64,000 bases of DNA from Tricholoma matsutake (taxonomy: Eukaryota; Basidiomycota; Agaricomycetes; Agaricales; Tricholomataceae): the NCBI GenBank assembly GCA_026075535.2, contig AP026548.1, positions 1,922,001 through 1,986,000 of the forward strand, written 5' to 3'. Positions 45,594-57,599 of the stretch are shown here, one piece after another. Numbering within the stretch: position 1 is the stretch's first letter; the number at the start of each line of letters is the position of its first letter. The notes below the pieces were generated by a model, which did no database searches, was not told the DNA's origin, and saw only the letters and a program-made list of their open reading frames with translations. Both the position numbers and the translations under genes were made by a program.

Positions 45594-46222
45594 TGTGCCA
45601 TTCTTTGGCTCGGATGGCATAGTTTTCACCATCGCTCTCATCTGAGCTATTGCCACTGACCCTGAGGGTATCAACGAGAAGGTAAAGGATTTGCCAAGCA
45701 CTGTTTGGGTTTCCCTGAGCTCCTGCTTGGCAGATTGCCAGGTGGGAAGAATAAAGCTACAGGCCATCATAAGTATGGCATGACACTACAAATAAAAGTG
45801 AACCCACCTGTGACTGTCGTCCTCAAATTCATTTCTGCTTTATTGAGTGTTTCTTCTGCTGAGTCATACACATTAGAGCTTCTTCCTCAGTTTCACCATC
45901 ACCCACAAGGCTAGTGAGGAGAGTCTTTCTCATAGTCTCAATCCACTGAGTAAAGTAAGCACAAAGTTCGTCTTGGTTTCCAGCCAACTGCGGTCACTTT
46001 TGAATGAAGTATTCCATGAAGGAAGCCACCAGCTGGGTATTCCAGGGGCTCTTGACAACATCCCAGTAGATTCAAAGAGGTGTCAGGGAGGGAGGACCTC
46101 AGGCACCAGTTAAAAATGCATCCACATCTTTGGGACTAACCAGGGTGTTGTTAGCGACACTGGTGATCTCTGCATCCTGTTTAATGCCTAGTAGCTTGTG
46201 GATCTCATTGCATGCAGCATTC
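45594..46222 (-). pseudogene. Decayed coding fragment, unknown Agaricomycete repeat protein
   Basis: Minus-strand exon starting after an AG acceptor near 46222: AACNEIHKLLGIKQDAEITS, VANNTLVSPKDVDAFLTGA, then after TGA stops GPPSLTPL, IYWDVVKSPWNTQLVASFME, QLAGNQDELCAYFTQWIETM (to about 45830). Three TGAs are at arginine-compatible places. 45594-45770 has another open stretch (ILPTWQSAKQELRETQTVLG). I do not know the function. Confidence 0.45.
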
Positions 46223-46761
46223 TACAAAGATTATGTGAGCCAAGCAATGGTAGATTCTTACAGTACTAACCATCATCTCCATTCTAGCACTACTGCAAAT
46301 TTTGGAAGGAGTATTGGCTTTGAATTCCCTGTGTCCCCTTACCTTTGATCTTTGGGGCAAAGTGGAGTCATGCCACCGCTGCCCTTCCTCCATCTCCCTT
46401 TGGATGTGTTTGACTCACTGATAAGATAATTGAGCTGTGCACCTACTTCTTCTACCCCAGAAGTGGTAGGTCCATTAGCTGGTATGTCAGAGGGGACGCT
46501 GTGGGAAGACACAGTGGCACCATGAGGCGGTTGAGTAGAAGCAGGGTTGCTGTGGCCACTTGAACTGGAGGAAGATCAGTGTGACCCAGCCCCAGGCATG
46601 GCGAAACTGGCGATTGGGTGGAAAATGGGGGGGGGGGGGGATTGGGGGTGACATGCTTCAGTCATGTATGGTGGTGGGACAGGGCTCATGAGTTGTGCCT
46701 GGTGGGCTTATGATCCCATTGGGTAGTAGTGGTGTTTGGGCTCTCCCCTGAGTTCCTGGCT
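46223..46761. other. Mostly non-coding; G-run microsatellite
   Basis: A long G homopolymer lies at about 46627-46640. Some minus-strand coding-like sequence may continue upstream of the 46222 exon. Nothing else recognised. Confidence 0.4.
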
Positions 46762-49587
46762 CTAGAGATCGCATGTGCAAATGCTCTGACAGTGCTGTGT
46801 CCACACCAAAAGGTCTTTTGAACTGAAGCGGGGGCCGAATTGTTTCGGTGTGGCTCTGGGTGTTCTGCATCCAATTAGTCGATGGTCATCCCAAACCTTT
46901 GACTGCTCACCACAGTGGAGGGTAGTTGGAGCCTTTGCTGGTGTAGTGGGGTTGTCCTCTGGCTGATGTGAGCATGGTGCACCAAAAATTGTTGGACAGC
47001 TTACTGGCATTATTGGAAGCATGAGGTGCTCGCGCTGTTTACCAAGGGCCATTTCTGATAAAGGACTGGCATCCAGATCCATCCTCTCATCCATGGTGTT
47101 AGATCCACCAGACCACTGCCCCTGTGGATTGTGCCCTGCCCATAGGCGGGAAAGCTCCTCCAGCCACTTGATTCACACCGTATCTATATTAGAATAAGAC
47201 TGAAGTTTCAGAGATTGACTCATGGCTGTCTTCTGGCGTTTAAGCCCCAGCTCTTGCTTGACTGCCTCAAGCTGTTGTAGTATCGCTTGTTGGGCCTGCT
47301 GCGCTTCTAGCCCATTTTGATGTGCTTGGGATGCTATGGCTTGGTCGAGGTCCACTTTTGCCTTCTCTTCAAGTTCCCAGTGTAAGCTGTCCCATTGATT
47401 GGAAAGAGCTTGATTAAACCTGGCTTCATTAGACAGGCGCCAATTTTCCTACCCAATAAGCATAAGTAGACTGATGCACCAGTCAGGAGGTGCCTTACCT
47501 GCTCATCATCTTTCTGCTTAGCAAGCCTATCCTGCACATGTGCATTGCACTCCTCCTGAAGTGCTTCCATGGCCTGTCAATGCTGAGCTGATAGCCTCTC
47601 TATCGCTTGATTCATTCCAGTGGCCAGAGCTTCATCCTGTTGGGCCTTCATCACACTGATCGCTCTAGTCCTTTCCACAAGTTGCTGTTCCATGACATTG
47701 GCACAGGCCACAATCTCTCCCTGCATCGCCTGGGCTTCTTTCATTTGAACAAAGTCTGACTCAAATGCAGCACATCTCTCTTCCCACTCAGCAACAATAC
47801 GAGGGAATTCATCGACTTGCTGCATTGCATCTTGCGCTTCACTCCTGGCCTCTGCTAATTGATCCTCCAAAGCTCAGATGCAAGCACCAGCTTCCATCTT
47901 TACTCCTCTCAAGGCTTCTTCATGAGCTCCTTTCGCATTATCCAGCTCTTCTAAAGCCTTCTCAGTTCTACCTTTCCATTCTAACACAGCATCGTTAGCT
48001 TGTTGCTTCATTGCCACCAGCTCTCCCACAACAAGCACTAGTTTATTTTCCAAGGCTTGATTGAGGCAGCAGCCTCGCCTCATGCAGCCGCCAGCACCTC
48101 TGTATGGGCCGCCTTCACTTCATAAAGCTCCCAGGCAGCTTTCTGGCTCTGGACTTTGTGGGCAGAGGAGATATGGGTGTCTTGATCTGCTTGCTTCTTC
48201 ATCTCCGCTACTTGCTTCTTCAGTGCATTCAGCGCCTCAGTATGTGCTGCCTTCACTTCATCAAGCTCCATGGTAGCTTTCTGGCTCTTGACTTTGTGGG
48301 CAGAGGAGATACAGGCATCTTGATCCGCTTGCTCCTTCATCTCTGCTACTTGCTTCTTCAGTGCATTCAGCACCTCAGTGTGTGCCACCTTCACTTCATC
48401 AAGCTCCAAGGTAGCTTTCTGGCTCTTGACTTTGTCGTGATCTGCTTGCTTCTCCATCTTAGCTATCTGCTTCTCCAATGCGTTGACCTGGACAGCCTCT
48501 TCCTCTATCGCCTTTGCCCACTCATCCTCAATGTGTTGACACCATTCTTTCCACCCTGTGGCACAAGAGCTTATGATCTCCAGCCTATCATTTACTCCTT
48601 GCAACTCCTTCTGTAGGGCAAGAAGAGACACAGCCAATTTTTGTTGAATGTGGTTCATGTCTTCAGCATGCGCTACTTGTAGCTGTAGCGCTCCTTGTGC
48701 AGTGTCTTCCTGAAGCTTCTGATTTTCTTCTTCGAGGGACTTCACGGTGGTTTTTAGCTGCTGCGCCAGGGCAATCGACTCTGTGGCTGATTCCTGGGCT
48801 GCAATTGACTGGTCAAATGGAACATTAGTGGTGAGGTGCATCAGGTGGCACAAGACTTACTGCCTCAAGAGATGCTGCCAGTTCTGAGGTTTGCTTTTGA
48901 AGAACTCCTTTTTCAAGAACAGCCTGGTTGTAGAAACCACAGGTTTCAGAAAGCTGACTCCTCAAGGATTGCAACTGGAGTATTGTTAATAAGTGGTGGG
49001 TATTGAGGAGTTACAGAAGAGCACACCTTCGCATTTGCTTGCTCAAGATCACCCGACTCCACAATTCTCACCTTGGCCTTCACTTTATAAGCTTCCTCGA
49101 ATTCTTTATGCAAACTCCCCCAGCGAGGAGGGTCTGTCTCTAGCTCACAGACATGCTTGCTTGGCGTATGGGTCCTACTAGGCTGTGCTGCACGTGGAAA
49201 ATCGCCAGGGTTATTGCCCAGGAAAGGAGCACCAGTAGAGTCAATGCCAGGGTCAGCTGGAGTGGCCAACAGTGTAGCAGAATGCAAGGTAGTGGCTCTG
49301 CCCCCATCTCCTGTGGAGGCTGCCAGGGAAGGGATCACATGCTGTACGGGTTCATTAGGTAGCAATGAACTGGCATCCTCGATGGAATTTAAGTATGAGC
49401 CTGGAATAGGTGGTGGGAACAGATGATCATCATCCACCAACATGTGTTGGGTGATATTGGGGTGCTGTAGCAGGTTTGAGTCAGCAGAGAATTCACTGAG
49501 GGGGCAAAACACAAATACCAATGCGATAGGTTCCATCTCCACATCAGTAGCTGTGGTTCTATCTTTGTAGGGTGAGCTGTTGGGCAT
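46762..49587 (-). pseudogene. Long coiled-coil protein gene with 46-residue repeats, decayed
   Basis: Minus-strand gene of unknown family. First in-frame ATG is at 49587 (MPNSSPYKDRTTATDVEMEP). The N-terminal 150 residues are Pro/Ser/Thr-rich; then charged coiled coil runs for several hundred residues (SLEEENQKLQEDTAQGALQL, ALENKLVLVVGELVAMKQQA, ALEDQLAEARSEAQDAMQQV, AILQQLEAVKQELGLKRQKT). Spliced joints with GT-AG introns are seen near 48970-49020, 48810-48860 and at 47449-47498 (KDDEQ to ENWRLSNEARF). TGA stops near 48078, 47877, 47577 and 47173, three of them arginine-compatible, and one frameshift near 48070 indicate a pseudogene. The C-terminal tail ends TAG near 46762. Could be a host structural protein or a transposon-borne frame. 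Confidence 0.65.
48102..48487 (-). repeat. Tandem 138-bp repeats inside the coiled-coil gene
   Basis: Units 48102-48239 and 48240-48377 (138 bp, 46 residues) and a shorter third at 48378-48487. Each encodes KVKSQKATMELDEVKAAHTE followed by NALKKQVAEMKKQADQD. The third lacks the ISSAH segment in frame. Confidence 0.9.
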
Positions 49588-50749
49588 GAAACAGACTGTG
49601 GATGTGGAAGAAGGTTGCTCAGTTGGAGGTAATGCAGGAGCACATAAACACAAACTTGTGTTGCCACTCAAAGGGGGGGGGGATCAGATTTTGTGGAGTT
49701 GATCCCTTTGTCAATGGTGGATCCCCAATGGGCAGCAAAACAAAGCCCCTTAAACTGAAAGGCAAAACTTGCTTTAATGCTGTCCCACTTGCCTTAACAC
49801 TCTCCCAACTCTTCACTATTATTGCCCAGAGAACTTGCTCACAAAATGGTATCAGCACTCTGCCGCTATTTCACCACCATAAGGGTACGTCGTGAATCTG
49901 ATAACGGTGAAGATACACTGCTTAAGCTTGATAGCAGGTTGACACCATAAACTTGAATGGCCACCTGTACACTGCCGCCTCCCCTGGAGCAGTGTTAAAG
50001 GCCATACACACAGAGAGAAATGCAAATGACCGTGTGCCTCGCCTTGATCTTGTTCTTGAAGAGAATAGGCTCCAGCCATACATACATGATGGCATTGTTA
50101 CTGTTATTTATTGAAGGAAGGAAACCCACTTCCATATCTTCATCAAGAACCACAAACAACTAAGATCCAACAGGATTGTCGAAGGATGGAAGAATGGAGC
50201 AAGCTGGAAAGGGGACATCCTAGTAATGTGCAAAGGCCTGGTACATGAGTTTGTTGGCTTCCATGGAGGAGATGGCCGACTTTGTGGTGAAGAGGTTAGT
50301 ACCCTACAACTCAATTCACAGCCAGGGAACTGACCAGATTTCCATAGCTTTGTTAAAGAAGTAAAACAGAAAAGACGTTTTCATATCCTGAAAAACCTCA
50401 TTTTCAACAAAAAGTGATTTGTGAGCGGGGTACCACAAGAGAGACTTCAAACTCGAAGTCCAAGCCATTACCAGTTCGTTTTGGGCTGCTTACCATCTGA
50501 TTAATAATTAGGCAGCTAATAGATTCAGATACATTAATATTTGTCATCACTTACTATGTACTTCGTTACGTGCGCATAAGTTTCATCTAGATCACAATCA
50601 ATGAGAGCTATATGATGTCTACAAATAAAATACCATAGAATGTTTTGATCTTCCATGTCAGTAATGGTAATGCAGTGTCAACTCAAGCTACTAACATTGT
50701 GGTGTTGGATAGCTCAAGAAGTTGCCATGCGACCAAGCATATCGACATC
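49588..50749. other. No convincing gene
   Basis: 49588-49671 may still be upstream coding of the coiled-coil gene (no ATG). A G-run sits at about 49673-49681. 49900-50320 has short open stretches in several frames that I cannot assign. Nothing recognisable to 50749. Confidence 0.4.
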
Positions 50750-51553
50750 CATAGATACATTCACGCCAAAGGGGATGGAAAACAGTTTTTAGATGTAGGT
50801 CCCATACTCAACGCATATCAGCATGAGGCTTGCATAATGGGAAGAACTTGAAATGGCAGAACTACTGTGGTGTTCGACTTGGTGCTCAATGCTCAATGGC
50901 GTGAGGGGTTTGAACTACTGTAACCGCCGAGGGCAAGAATACCACACAATTATCACAAGAATAAAGGGATAGAGATAACAGGCAGTACTAAGGTGGTTGA
51001 AACCTTGGCCAGTCTTGTCCCTTGGCACAGCAGGTACTTCAAGTTCGACGTCGTTGTGGGCAAAGAATTTCCAGTGCTTTGTGACTCTTTTGCCATCTAA
51101 CAAAAATGATGAGAATTGAGTATTGCATGATACCAGCTCACCACTCAGATAAAATCCATAATCAATTTGAAATCATCCTCAAACTCTCCAATCGTCTTCA
51201 TGAAGTTGGGCACCTGCGATAAAACACCGTGGTAGAGCTTCAACTTGAAGTATGCATCTTTTTGTCCATCAAGATGTTCTCTTTTACTCTAGTTAGCATG
51301 CATATATGCCCTAGGATAGTCTTTACTCACTCATTGCTGTCAAATTCCTCCTCTGCAATCTCAAAGAACCTGACCTGCACTAAACTGAAGTGAAAAGCCT
51401 TGTTGAGATCGTTCCCCAGGCTGTATATGTGCGCAATCTAACAAAGTCCATTGAGTATTCTAAAAGTGGGTCCAAGAATATTACACAGAGGAGTAAGTGC
51501 TTACTTTAGGATTCCCCATTTTGCCTTCCTTCTACTTGCTTCTTCCTCGAGTG
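50750..51553. repeat. Segmental duplication S, copy 1 (uninterrupted)
   Basis: Collinear with 59828-60631. Left part is one satellite unit of the G type (core near 50885); right part is a minus-strand gene remnant (next entry). The copy continues past 51553 (GAGTG then CATCCCAG), whereas the other copy is cut there by the F2 LTR. Confidence 0.9.
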
Positions 51554-51600
51554 CATCCCAGAGCAAGTTAGAACCTCGCTTTCATGTATCGGCCACTTTC
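50915..51600 (-). pseudogene. Multi-exon coding remnant, repeat-associated basidiomycete protein
   Basis: Minus-strand exons separated by GT-AG introns: AKWGIPK (51520), IAHIYSLGNDLNKAFHFSLV and QVRFFEIAEEEFDSN (51430-51330), SKREHLDGQKDAYFKLKLYH and GVLSQVPNFMKTIGEFEDDF (51290-51170), LDGKRVTKHWKFFAHNDVEL followed by EVPAVPRDKTGQGFNH (51100-51000). The GFNH-type ending recalls a family common in mushroom genomes, possibly DUF6698 (from memory, low confidence). The gene runs into a satellite unit at its 3' side, so it is truncated. Function unknown. Confidence 0.5.
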
Positions 51601-51972
51601 TTCATCTTCCTCATCTTTGTCTGGTTGTGGAGATGTATGCTTGTCGACAATAAGGCTGTGGCTCTAGGAGGGACATTGCAACTGCGAGAGTGGTGCTGGT
51701 GGATGTGAAAGGCATGATGGCACTGGTGTGTGAGGCTTCGGTATGGGAGTTCATGACGGTCAAGGGGTAAACCAACACTATCCTTCATACCTCCCGCTCC
51801 AAGCGCCCACCAAACCCAGCCAGGATCCCAAGGCTAGCCTTGGTCCTGAGCAACACATTCCCCAGAAAGGCTGAGCTGATCATTGCTCCCCCTTCAGAAG
51901 GGTTAAAGGCCTGGGGAGCTGTGGAGTGCTGATCATAGCACTTGGTTTCCACAGCTCTCCCCTGGCATCCCA
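51601..51972. other. Non-coding stretch with hairpins
   Basis: Contains the perfect 16-bp palindrome CCAAGGCTAGCCTTGG near 51830 and a strong hairpin with arms GGGGAGCTGTGGA and TCCACAGCTCTCCCC near 51915-51965. It may be the edge of a foldback element adjoining the large inverted repeat. No gene seen. Confidence 0.5.
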
Positions 51973-53864
51973 GCTAGCTGGGACACTGTCATGGGAGATG
52001 GGGGCATAAGTGTCATGCCCCGGGAGTCACTGCACTTTCTCTCCCGATGGTAAGCGCAGAAAGACTTGACTTACCATGTAATCAGACATAATCAATGCAG
52101 ATAATCAACACCAGCAGATAACATCCGCTAACAACCAGAGGCAAATTCAACAAAGTAAATTAGCATCATCACAGAGTAGAAAAGAACAAGTGTCAAGGAT
52201 AGCCTCTGGAAAGCTAGTCACGGGTTGCCTGGCGCCAAAGGGGATGGATAACAGCATGTAGATGTTGGTCCCAAACTCAACGCATATCGGTGTGATAATT
52301 AACAACTGTTGCAGCCTCACAGTAACCAGGACTTCATCAGTTGTATATTTGTAAGAACTGGAAATGGCAGAACTTCTGTGGCATGCGACTTGCCATGCTC
52401 AATGCTCAATGGTGTGAGGGTTGCAGCATGTTGTAACTGCCTGGACTTAGGGTTGCCTGGCGCCAAAGGGGATGGATAACAGCTTGTAGATGAAGGTCCC
52501 AAACTGAATGTATATCAGTGTGAGGATGACTTCTTTGGGTGCAAACTTGGAAGAACCTAAAATGACATCATGCAAAGATCACAAGAAAAACAAGACCTGC
52601 CTGTTGCCAAAGGGTCTTGATAACACCTTGTAGTAGACGCAGGTCCCAAGCTCAACGCATGTCCGTGTCAGATTTGCAAACTGTTACAGTGTCACAACAA
52701 GCAGGACTTCATCATGCTTGCAAGAACTTGAGGTGGAAGAATTGTGTTCTGGTGCTCAATGCTCAATGGTGTGAGGGGTTTCAGCGTGCTGTAAGCGCAG
52801 GGACTTGGGACAAGAATACAACACAATCATCATGAGAAAAACAAGAGTTGCCTGGCACTGAAGGGGATGGATAACAGCTTGTAGATGTCAGTACCAAACT
52901 CAACACAGATCAGCATGAGGCTTGCATATTAGGAAGAACTCTACTTGTGGTGCTCAATGCTCAACGGTGTGAGGATTTGAGCTTGCTGTAACTGCCAGGG
53001 CTTGGGGGTGGAAGGACTACACTTGGCAAAACTTCAAATGGAAGCACCATGGTGACATTCTACTCATGGTGCTCAATGCTCAATGGCACAGGAGGGGTTT
53101 GAATGTATTGTAACCACTGGAACATGAGTATAAGAATGCGATGCAATTATTAGAAGAAAAACAAGACTTGCCTGCTGCTGAAGTCTCAATAACAGCAGGT
53201 CCCAAACTCAATGTGTATAGCATAATATTTAACAACTGTTGCAACCTCACAGTAACTGGGACTTCATTGGTTGCATACTTGTAGAACCTTAAAATGGCAG
53301 AACTACTGTGATGGTCTACTTGCGGTGCTCAATGCTCAATGGCATGAGGGGTTTGAGCATACTGTAATTGCCAAGGGTAAGAATACCACACAATTATCAC
53401 AAGAAACACAAAACCTGCCTGTTGCCAAAGGCACCTTGTAGACGCAGGTCCCAAGCTCAGCACATGTCCACGTGAGATTTGCAAACTGTTACATTGTTAC
53501 GACAAGCAGGACTTCATCATGCTTGCATGAACTTGAGGTGTTCTGGTGCTCAACACTCAATGGCGTGAGGGGTTTGAATGTACTGTAACCGCCGAGGGCA
53601 GGAATACCACACAATTATCACAAGATTGAAGAGTTGCCTGGCACTGAAGGGGATGGATAACATGTTGTAGATGTAGGTCCCAAACTCAACGCATATCAGT
53701 GTGAGGCTTGCATATATTGGAAATGGAAGAACTACTGGGAGTCGGAGGGACATTCTCCTTGCGGTGCTCAATGCTCAATGGTGTGAGGGGTTTGAACACT
53801 GAGGGAGGGATGATCAATGATTGATGATGAGTGATGTCGATGAGTGTATCTGATGTCTAACCGG
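51973..53864 (+). repeat. Left arm of giant inverted repeat G2 (satellite units)
   Basis: Outer 600 bp (from CTAGCTGGGACACTG) are the reverse complement of 56130-56726. Inward follow satellite units in forward orientation, with cores near 52395, 52755, 52950, 53068, 53325, 53544 and 53761, which pair with reverse units in the right arm. At the inner end it meets the spacer and element C copy 2. 52617-52835 and 52317-52502 show the most perfect matches to the opposite arm. Confidence 0.88.
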
Positions 53865-55283
53865 TGATAGGTCCACCTTGTCATTCAAGCTCGGAAAACA
53901 CATCTATGATCATTGTCAAAGCTCTACGAACACATACGAACCCCTCCAAAGCTCTACGACACTCTACAAAGCTCTACAAAGTCATGAGAATGCTTCGCAA
54001 TCCTTCGCAACACTTTGAAATTCTTTGCGACACCTCAAAATTCTTTGTATGCCTTTGGACACCATAATACAACTCCCCCGACCTTTGTACAGCTCAGGAT
54101 ATACACTTGAAACTTTGTTGATGGGTTCCGAACCAGCATTGAGCAATATCACAGCAATATCGGCCTTCAAACAAGTCCAATATCTCCTTGACTGACTCTG
54201 AAAATCATTGAACATCGCAAATTGACATCGGACACTATATTGCTATCTGAATAATCATCGCACACATGCCAGACATATCCCCTACCATTGTCGAACAATA
54301 TCGCACCGATATCAGGCCACGAACAAAGTCCAAAGAATCTTCGAAAATCTTTGAAAAACATCCAACCTTGAAAAACATCGTCGAACACAGAATTTCCTGT
54401 TTGAATGATCTTCGGATGCATGCTGGACACATGGGACACTATATTGAGTATATCGAACACAGTTTGACTGCATGTGCATGCATACAATCTGCTTGAAGCA
54501 GTTTCCAATCTTTTATTCAATTTATAACAAGGACAGTCCAGTTTTAGCTATTCTTTCTTATTATTTCTTCATCATGTGTTATATTCACCCCTTCTAGGCT
54601 CGCTTTATTGTTCTGATATACTTATATTGTCTTTTGCCTCGAGTTTTCCACATGTTTGCCTCATGTTCTCTAGCCTTTTTAGGTACTTTCTTTATTTTAT
54701 ATAAAAAGATGTACTAGATGCAAAGAAAAACAAGAAAGTCGTCGTCTTCCTCCCAGATCACAGTGATTTGAGAGTCCAGTTTAGTCTTATTCAGTCCGAA
54801 GTTGGGTGTTTTATGCTAAACTTCCTCGAAATTCCTCGAAATTCCTCGCATTACCCTATTTTCACTCTCGCTTCCCTCGATTAGCCTTTTCTTCACTTCT
54901 ACTACTTGTCTAGTCCCCCAATCTTGCGTCCAAACATATCTGCGCACTCAAAATTCCTTGAAACTTCTTTGAAAAATATCGCAACATCTCGAAAAGCATC
55001 GCAACATCTCGAAAATCATCGCAACGTCTCGCAAATCATTGCAACCCCTCGAAAATCATCACAATGTCTTGCAAATCATTGCAACCCCTTGAAAATCATC
55101 ATAAGCCCTCGAAAATCATTCTTTTAGCCTCGAACTGCTTTGGCAAGCAGTTGTTTTATGACTATTTGACGGTCAGTCTGACAGGTGACATCTAGAGGGC
55201 CTCGCATCTTTCCTCTGACTCGTGTTATACCATCCAAAGCCATTTTGTGGGTTTTGTTTGGGTTTCCAGGTGGAGCATCATCA
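53865..55283 (+). mobile_element. Element C copy 2: solo-LTR-like insertion at the palindrome centre
   Basis: 1,419 bp, TGATAGGTCC to ATCATCA, collinear with 764-2298. Left flank CCGG (53861-53864) and right flank CCAG (55284-55287) are versions of one 4-bp target, and the un-inserted site is present as CTGG (reverse complement of 22036-22039). TATATAAAAAG near 54697. No coding capacity. Confidence 0.8.
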
Positions 55284-55287
55284 CCAG

Positions 55288-56726
55288 CCCTAAAGACTTG
55301 GGCAAATTTGTATAGTTTCATCCACAACTCCTTCAAAGTTCACACCCCTCACACCATTGAGCGTTGAGCACCACAAGTAGACCGTCACGGTAGTTCTGCC
55401 ATTTCAAGTTTTTACAAGTATGCAACCAATGAAGTCCCAGTTACTGTGAGGCTCCAACAGTTGTTAAATATCATGCTATACGCATTGAGTTTGGGACCTG
55501 CTGTTATCGAGACTTCAGCAGCAGGCAAGTCTTGTTTTTCTTCTAATAATTGCATCACATTCTTATACTCATGTTCCAGTGGTTACAATACATTCAAACC
55601 CTTCCTGTGCCATTGAGCATTGAGCACCATGAGTAGAACGTCACCATGGTGCTTCCATTTGAAGTTTTGCCAAGTGTAGTCCTTCCACCCCCAAGCCCTG
55701 GCAGTTACAGCAAGCTCAAACCCTCACACCCTTGAGCATTGAGCACCACAAGTAGAGTTCTTCCTAATATGCAAGCCTCACACTGATCTGTGTTGAGTTT
55801 GGTACTGACATCTACAAGCTGTTATCCATCCCCTTTGGTGCCAGGCAACTCTTGTTTTTCTCATGATGATTGTGTTGTATTCTTGTCCCAAGTCCCTGTG
55901 CTTACAGCACACTGAAACCCCTCACACCATTGAGTGTTGAGCACCAGAACACAATTCTTCCACCTCAAGTTCTTGCAAGCATGATGAAGTCCTGCTTGTT
56001 GTGACACTGTAACAGTTTGCAAATCTGACACGGACATGCGTTGAGCTTGGGACCTGCGTCTACTACAAGGTGTTATCAAGACCCTTTGGCAACAGGCAGG
56101 TCTTGTTTTTCTTGTGATCTTTGCATGATGTCATTTTAGGTTCTTCCAAGTTTGCACCCAAAGAAGTCATCCTCACACTGATATACATTCAGTTTGGGAC
56201 CTTCATCTACAAGCTGTTATCCATCCCCTTTGGCGCCAGGCAACCCTAAGTCCAGGCGGTTACAACATGCTGCAACCCTCACACCATTGAGCATTGAGCA
56301 TGGCAAGTCACACATCACAGAAGTTCTGCCATTTCCAGTTCTTACAAATATACAACTGATGAAGTCCTGGTTACTGTGAGGCTGCAACAGTTGTTAATTA
56401 TCACACCGATATGTGTTGAGTTTGGGACCCACATCTACATGCTGTTATCCATCCCCTTTGGCGCCAGGCAACCCATGACTAGCTTTCCAGAGGCTATCCT
56501 TGACACTTGTTCTTTTATACTCTGTGACGACGCTAATTTGCTTTCTTGAATTTGCCTCTGGTTGTTAGCGGATGTTATCTGCTGGTGTTGATTATCTGCA
56601 TTGATTATGTCTGACTACATGGTAAGTCAAGTCTTTCTGCGCTTACCATCGGGAGAGAAAGTGCAGTGACTCCTGGGGCACGACACTTATGCCCCCATCT
56701 CCCATGGACAGTGTCCCAGCTAGGTC
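55288..56726 (-). repeat. Right arm of giant inverted repeat G2
   Basis: Satellite units in reverse orientation with cores near 55347, 55598, 55721, 55918 and 56276, then the outer unique part ending CAGTGTCCCAGCTAG. 55370-55960 is also a direct match to 22845-23440 of array G1. Arms are unequal in unit number, so deletions or unequal exchange have occurred. Confidence 0.88.
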
Positions 56727-56830
56727 CTCCTTAATAGTTCCTCCACAATTTACTGTTCCATCAATATTATACACCATTATTGGTTGCAATAGCTTGCATG
56801 TGCTAATACCATTTCTGGTAATTAAGGACC
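56727..56830 (-). pseudogene. Fragment of an F-type protease
   Basis: About 100 bp whose reverse complement matches the F1 protease region 40130-40235 (VYNIDGT, GTIKEE region). It is more diverged than F1 and F2 are from each other, so it is an older member. It abuts the end of the inverted repeat. Confidence 0.75.
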
Positions 56831-57060
56831 ATTTGCTTTGGCTAATGATTGTAATTTATCAAGCACACCTATGGACCTGGATACTCTTCCAGAGGCTGCT
56901 GTATCAGGTGAAGAACTTCCCTCTGTGGCAGAGTAAGTGTGCCCTTCTGCCTGGCAACTTCCACTTTTTATGTTGGCCAACAGATTAATGGCTTTTTACA
57001 TGGTGAATAGGCAACTGTCATCCTTGGACATTGTTGACAGGTAGCTACCTACTCTTGATA
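56831..57060. other. Short non-coding stretch
   Basis: No gene or repeat recognised between the protease fragment and repeat K copy 2. Confidence 0.4.
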
Positions 57061-57599
57061 CACTGCTGGGGCTGGGTGCTGTTTCCTCTGGAAACATGGA
57101 TCAGGATATGTGTTTTGAGATTTCTGATCATGTTTCCGTGAGAAATATGTAGAAAGTATTCACAGGTGAAATCTTAAAAACATGAATCATGTTTGTCAGC
57201 TGTTTTAATCTAAAAAATCAAACATTTATCCAAGAATTTTTCTACAAGAAACAGGTAGAAAAAATGGAAAGTGTTTCCATATTGTTTACTTTAAAAATTT
57301 GTTACATTTTTCTTACCATGTTTCTAAGAAGTAAATGTATCAAGGATCCATGCATGTGTCTGTTGAAAAACCTTATAGTTTATGTATCAGAAACATGCTT
57401 TGGAAACATTACAGGTGTTTCCCAGAGAAACATGAATCGAGAAAACACATGACATTTTTCCATGGGAAACACAAAAAGATACATCAATTGCCCCACTCAT
57501 TGCATCGATGATCGCATGATGAGCGACTCCCACTGGGACTCACTCAATGGGTATGGGCACAATTGACGCTCGGAGGGTCACTCATGCAATAACATCCAG
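57061..57599 (+). repeat. Repeat K copy 2
   Basis: Near-identical to 20087-20622. Immediately followed by sequence corresponding to 21070 onward, so relative to copy 1 about 450 bp of satellite are missing between K and the array. Confidence 0.82.

Noticed and set aside
52317..56379. Small near-identical frames (about 61-72 residues) in the satellite
   Set aside because: They recur because the units recur and pair between arms; they have no start context, no domain, and the frame is lost in other units.
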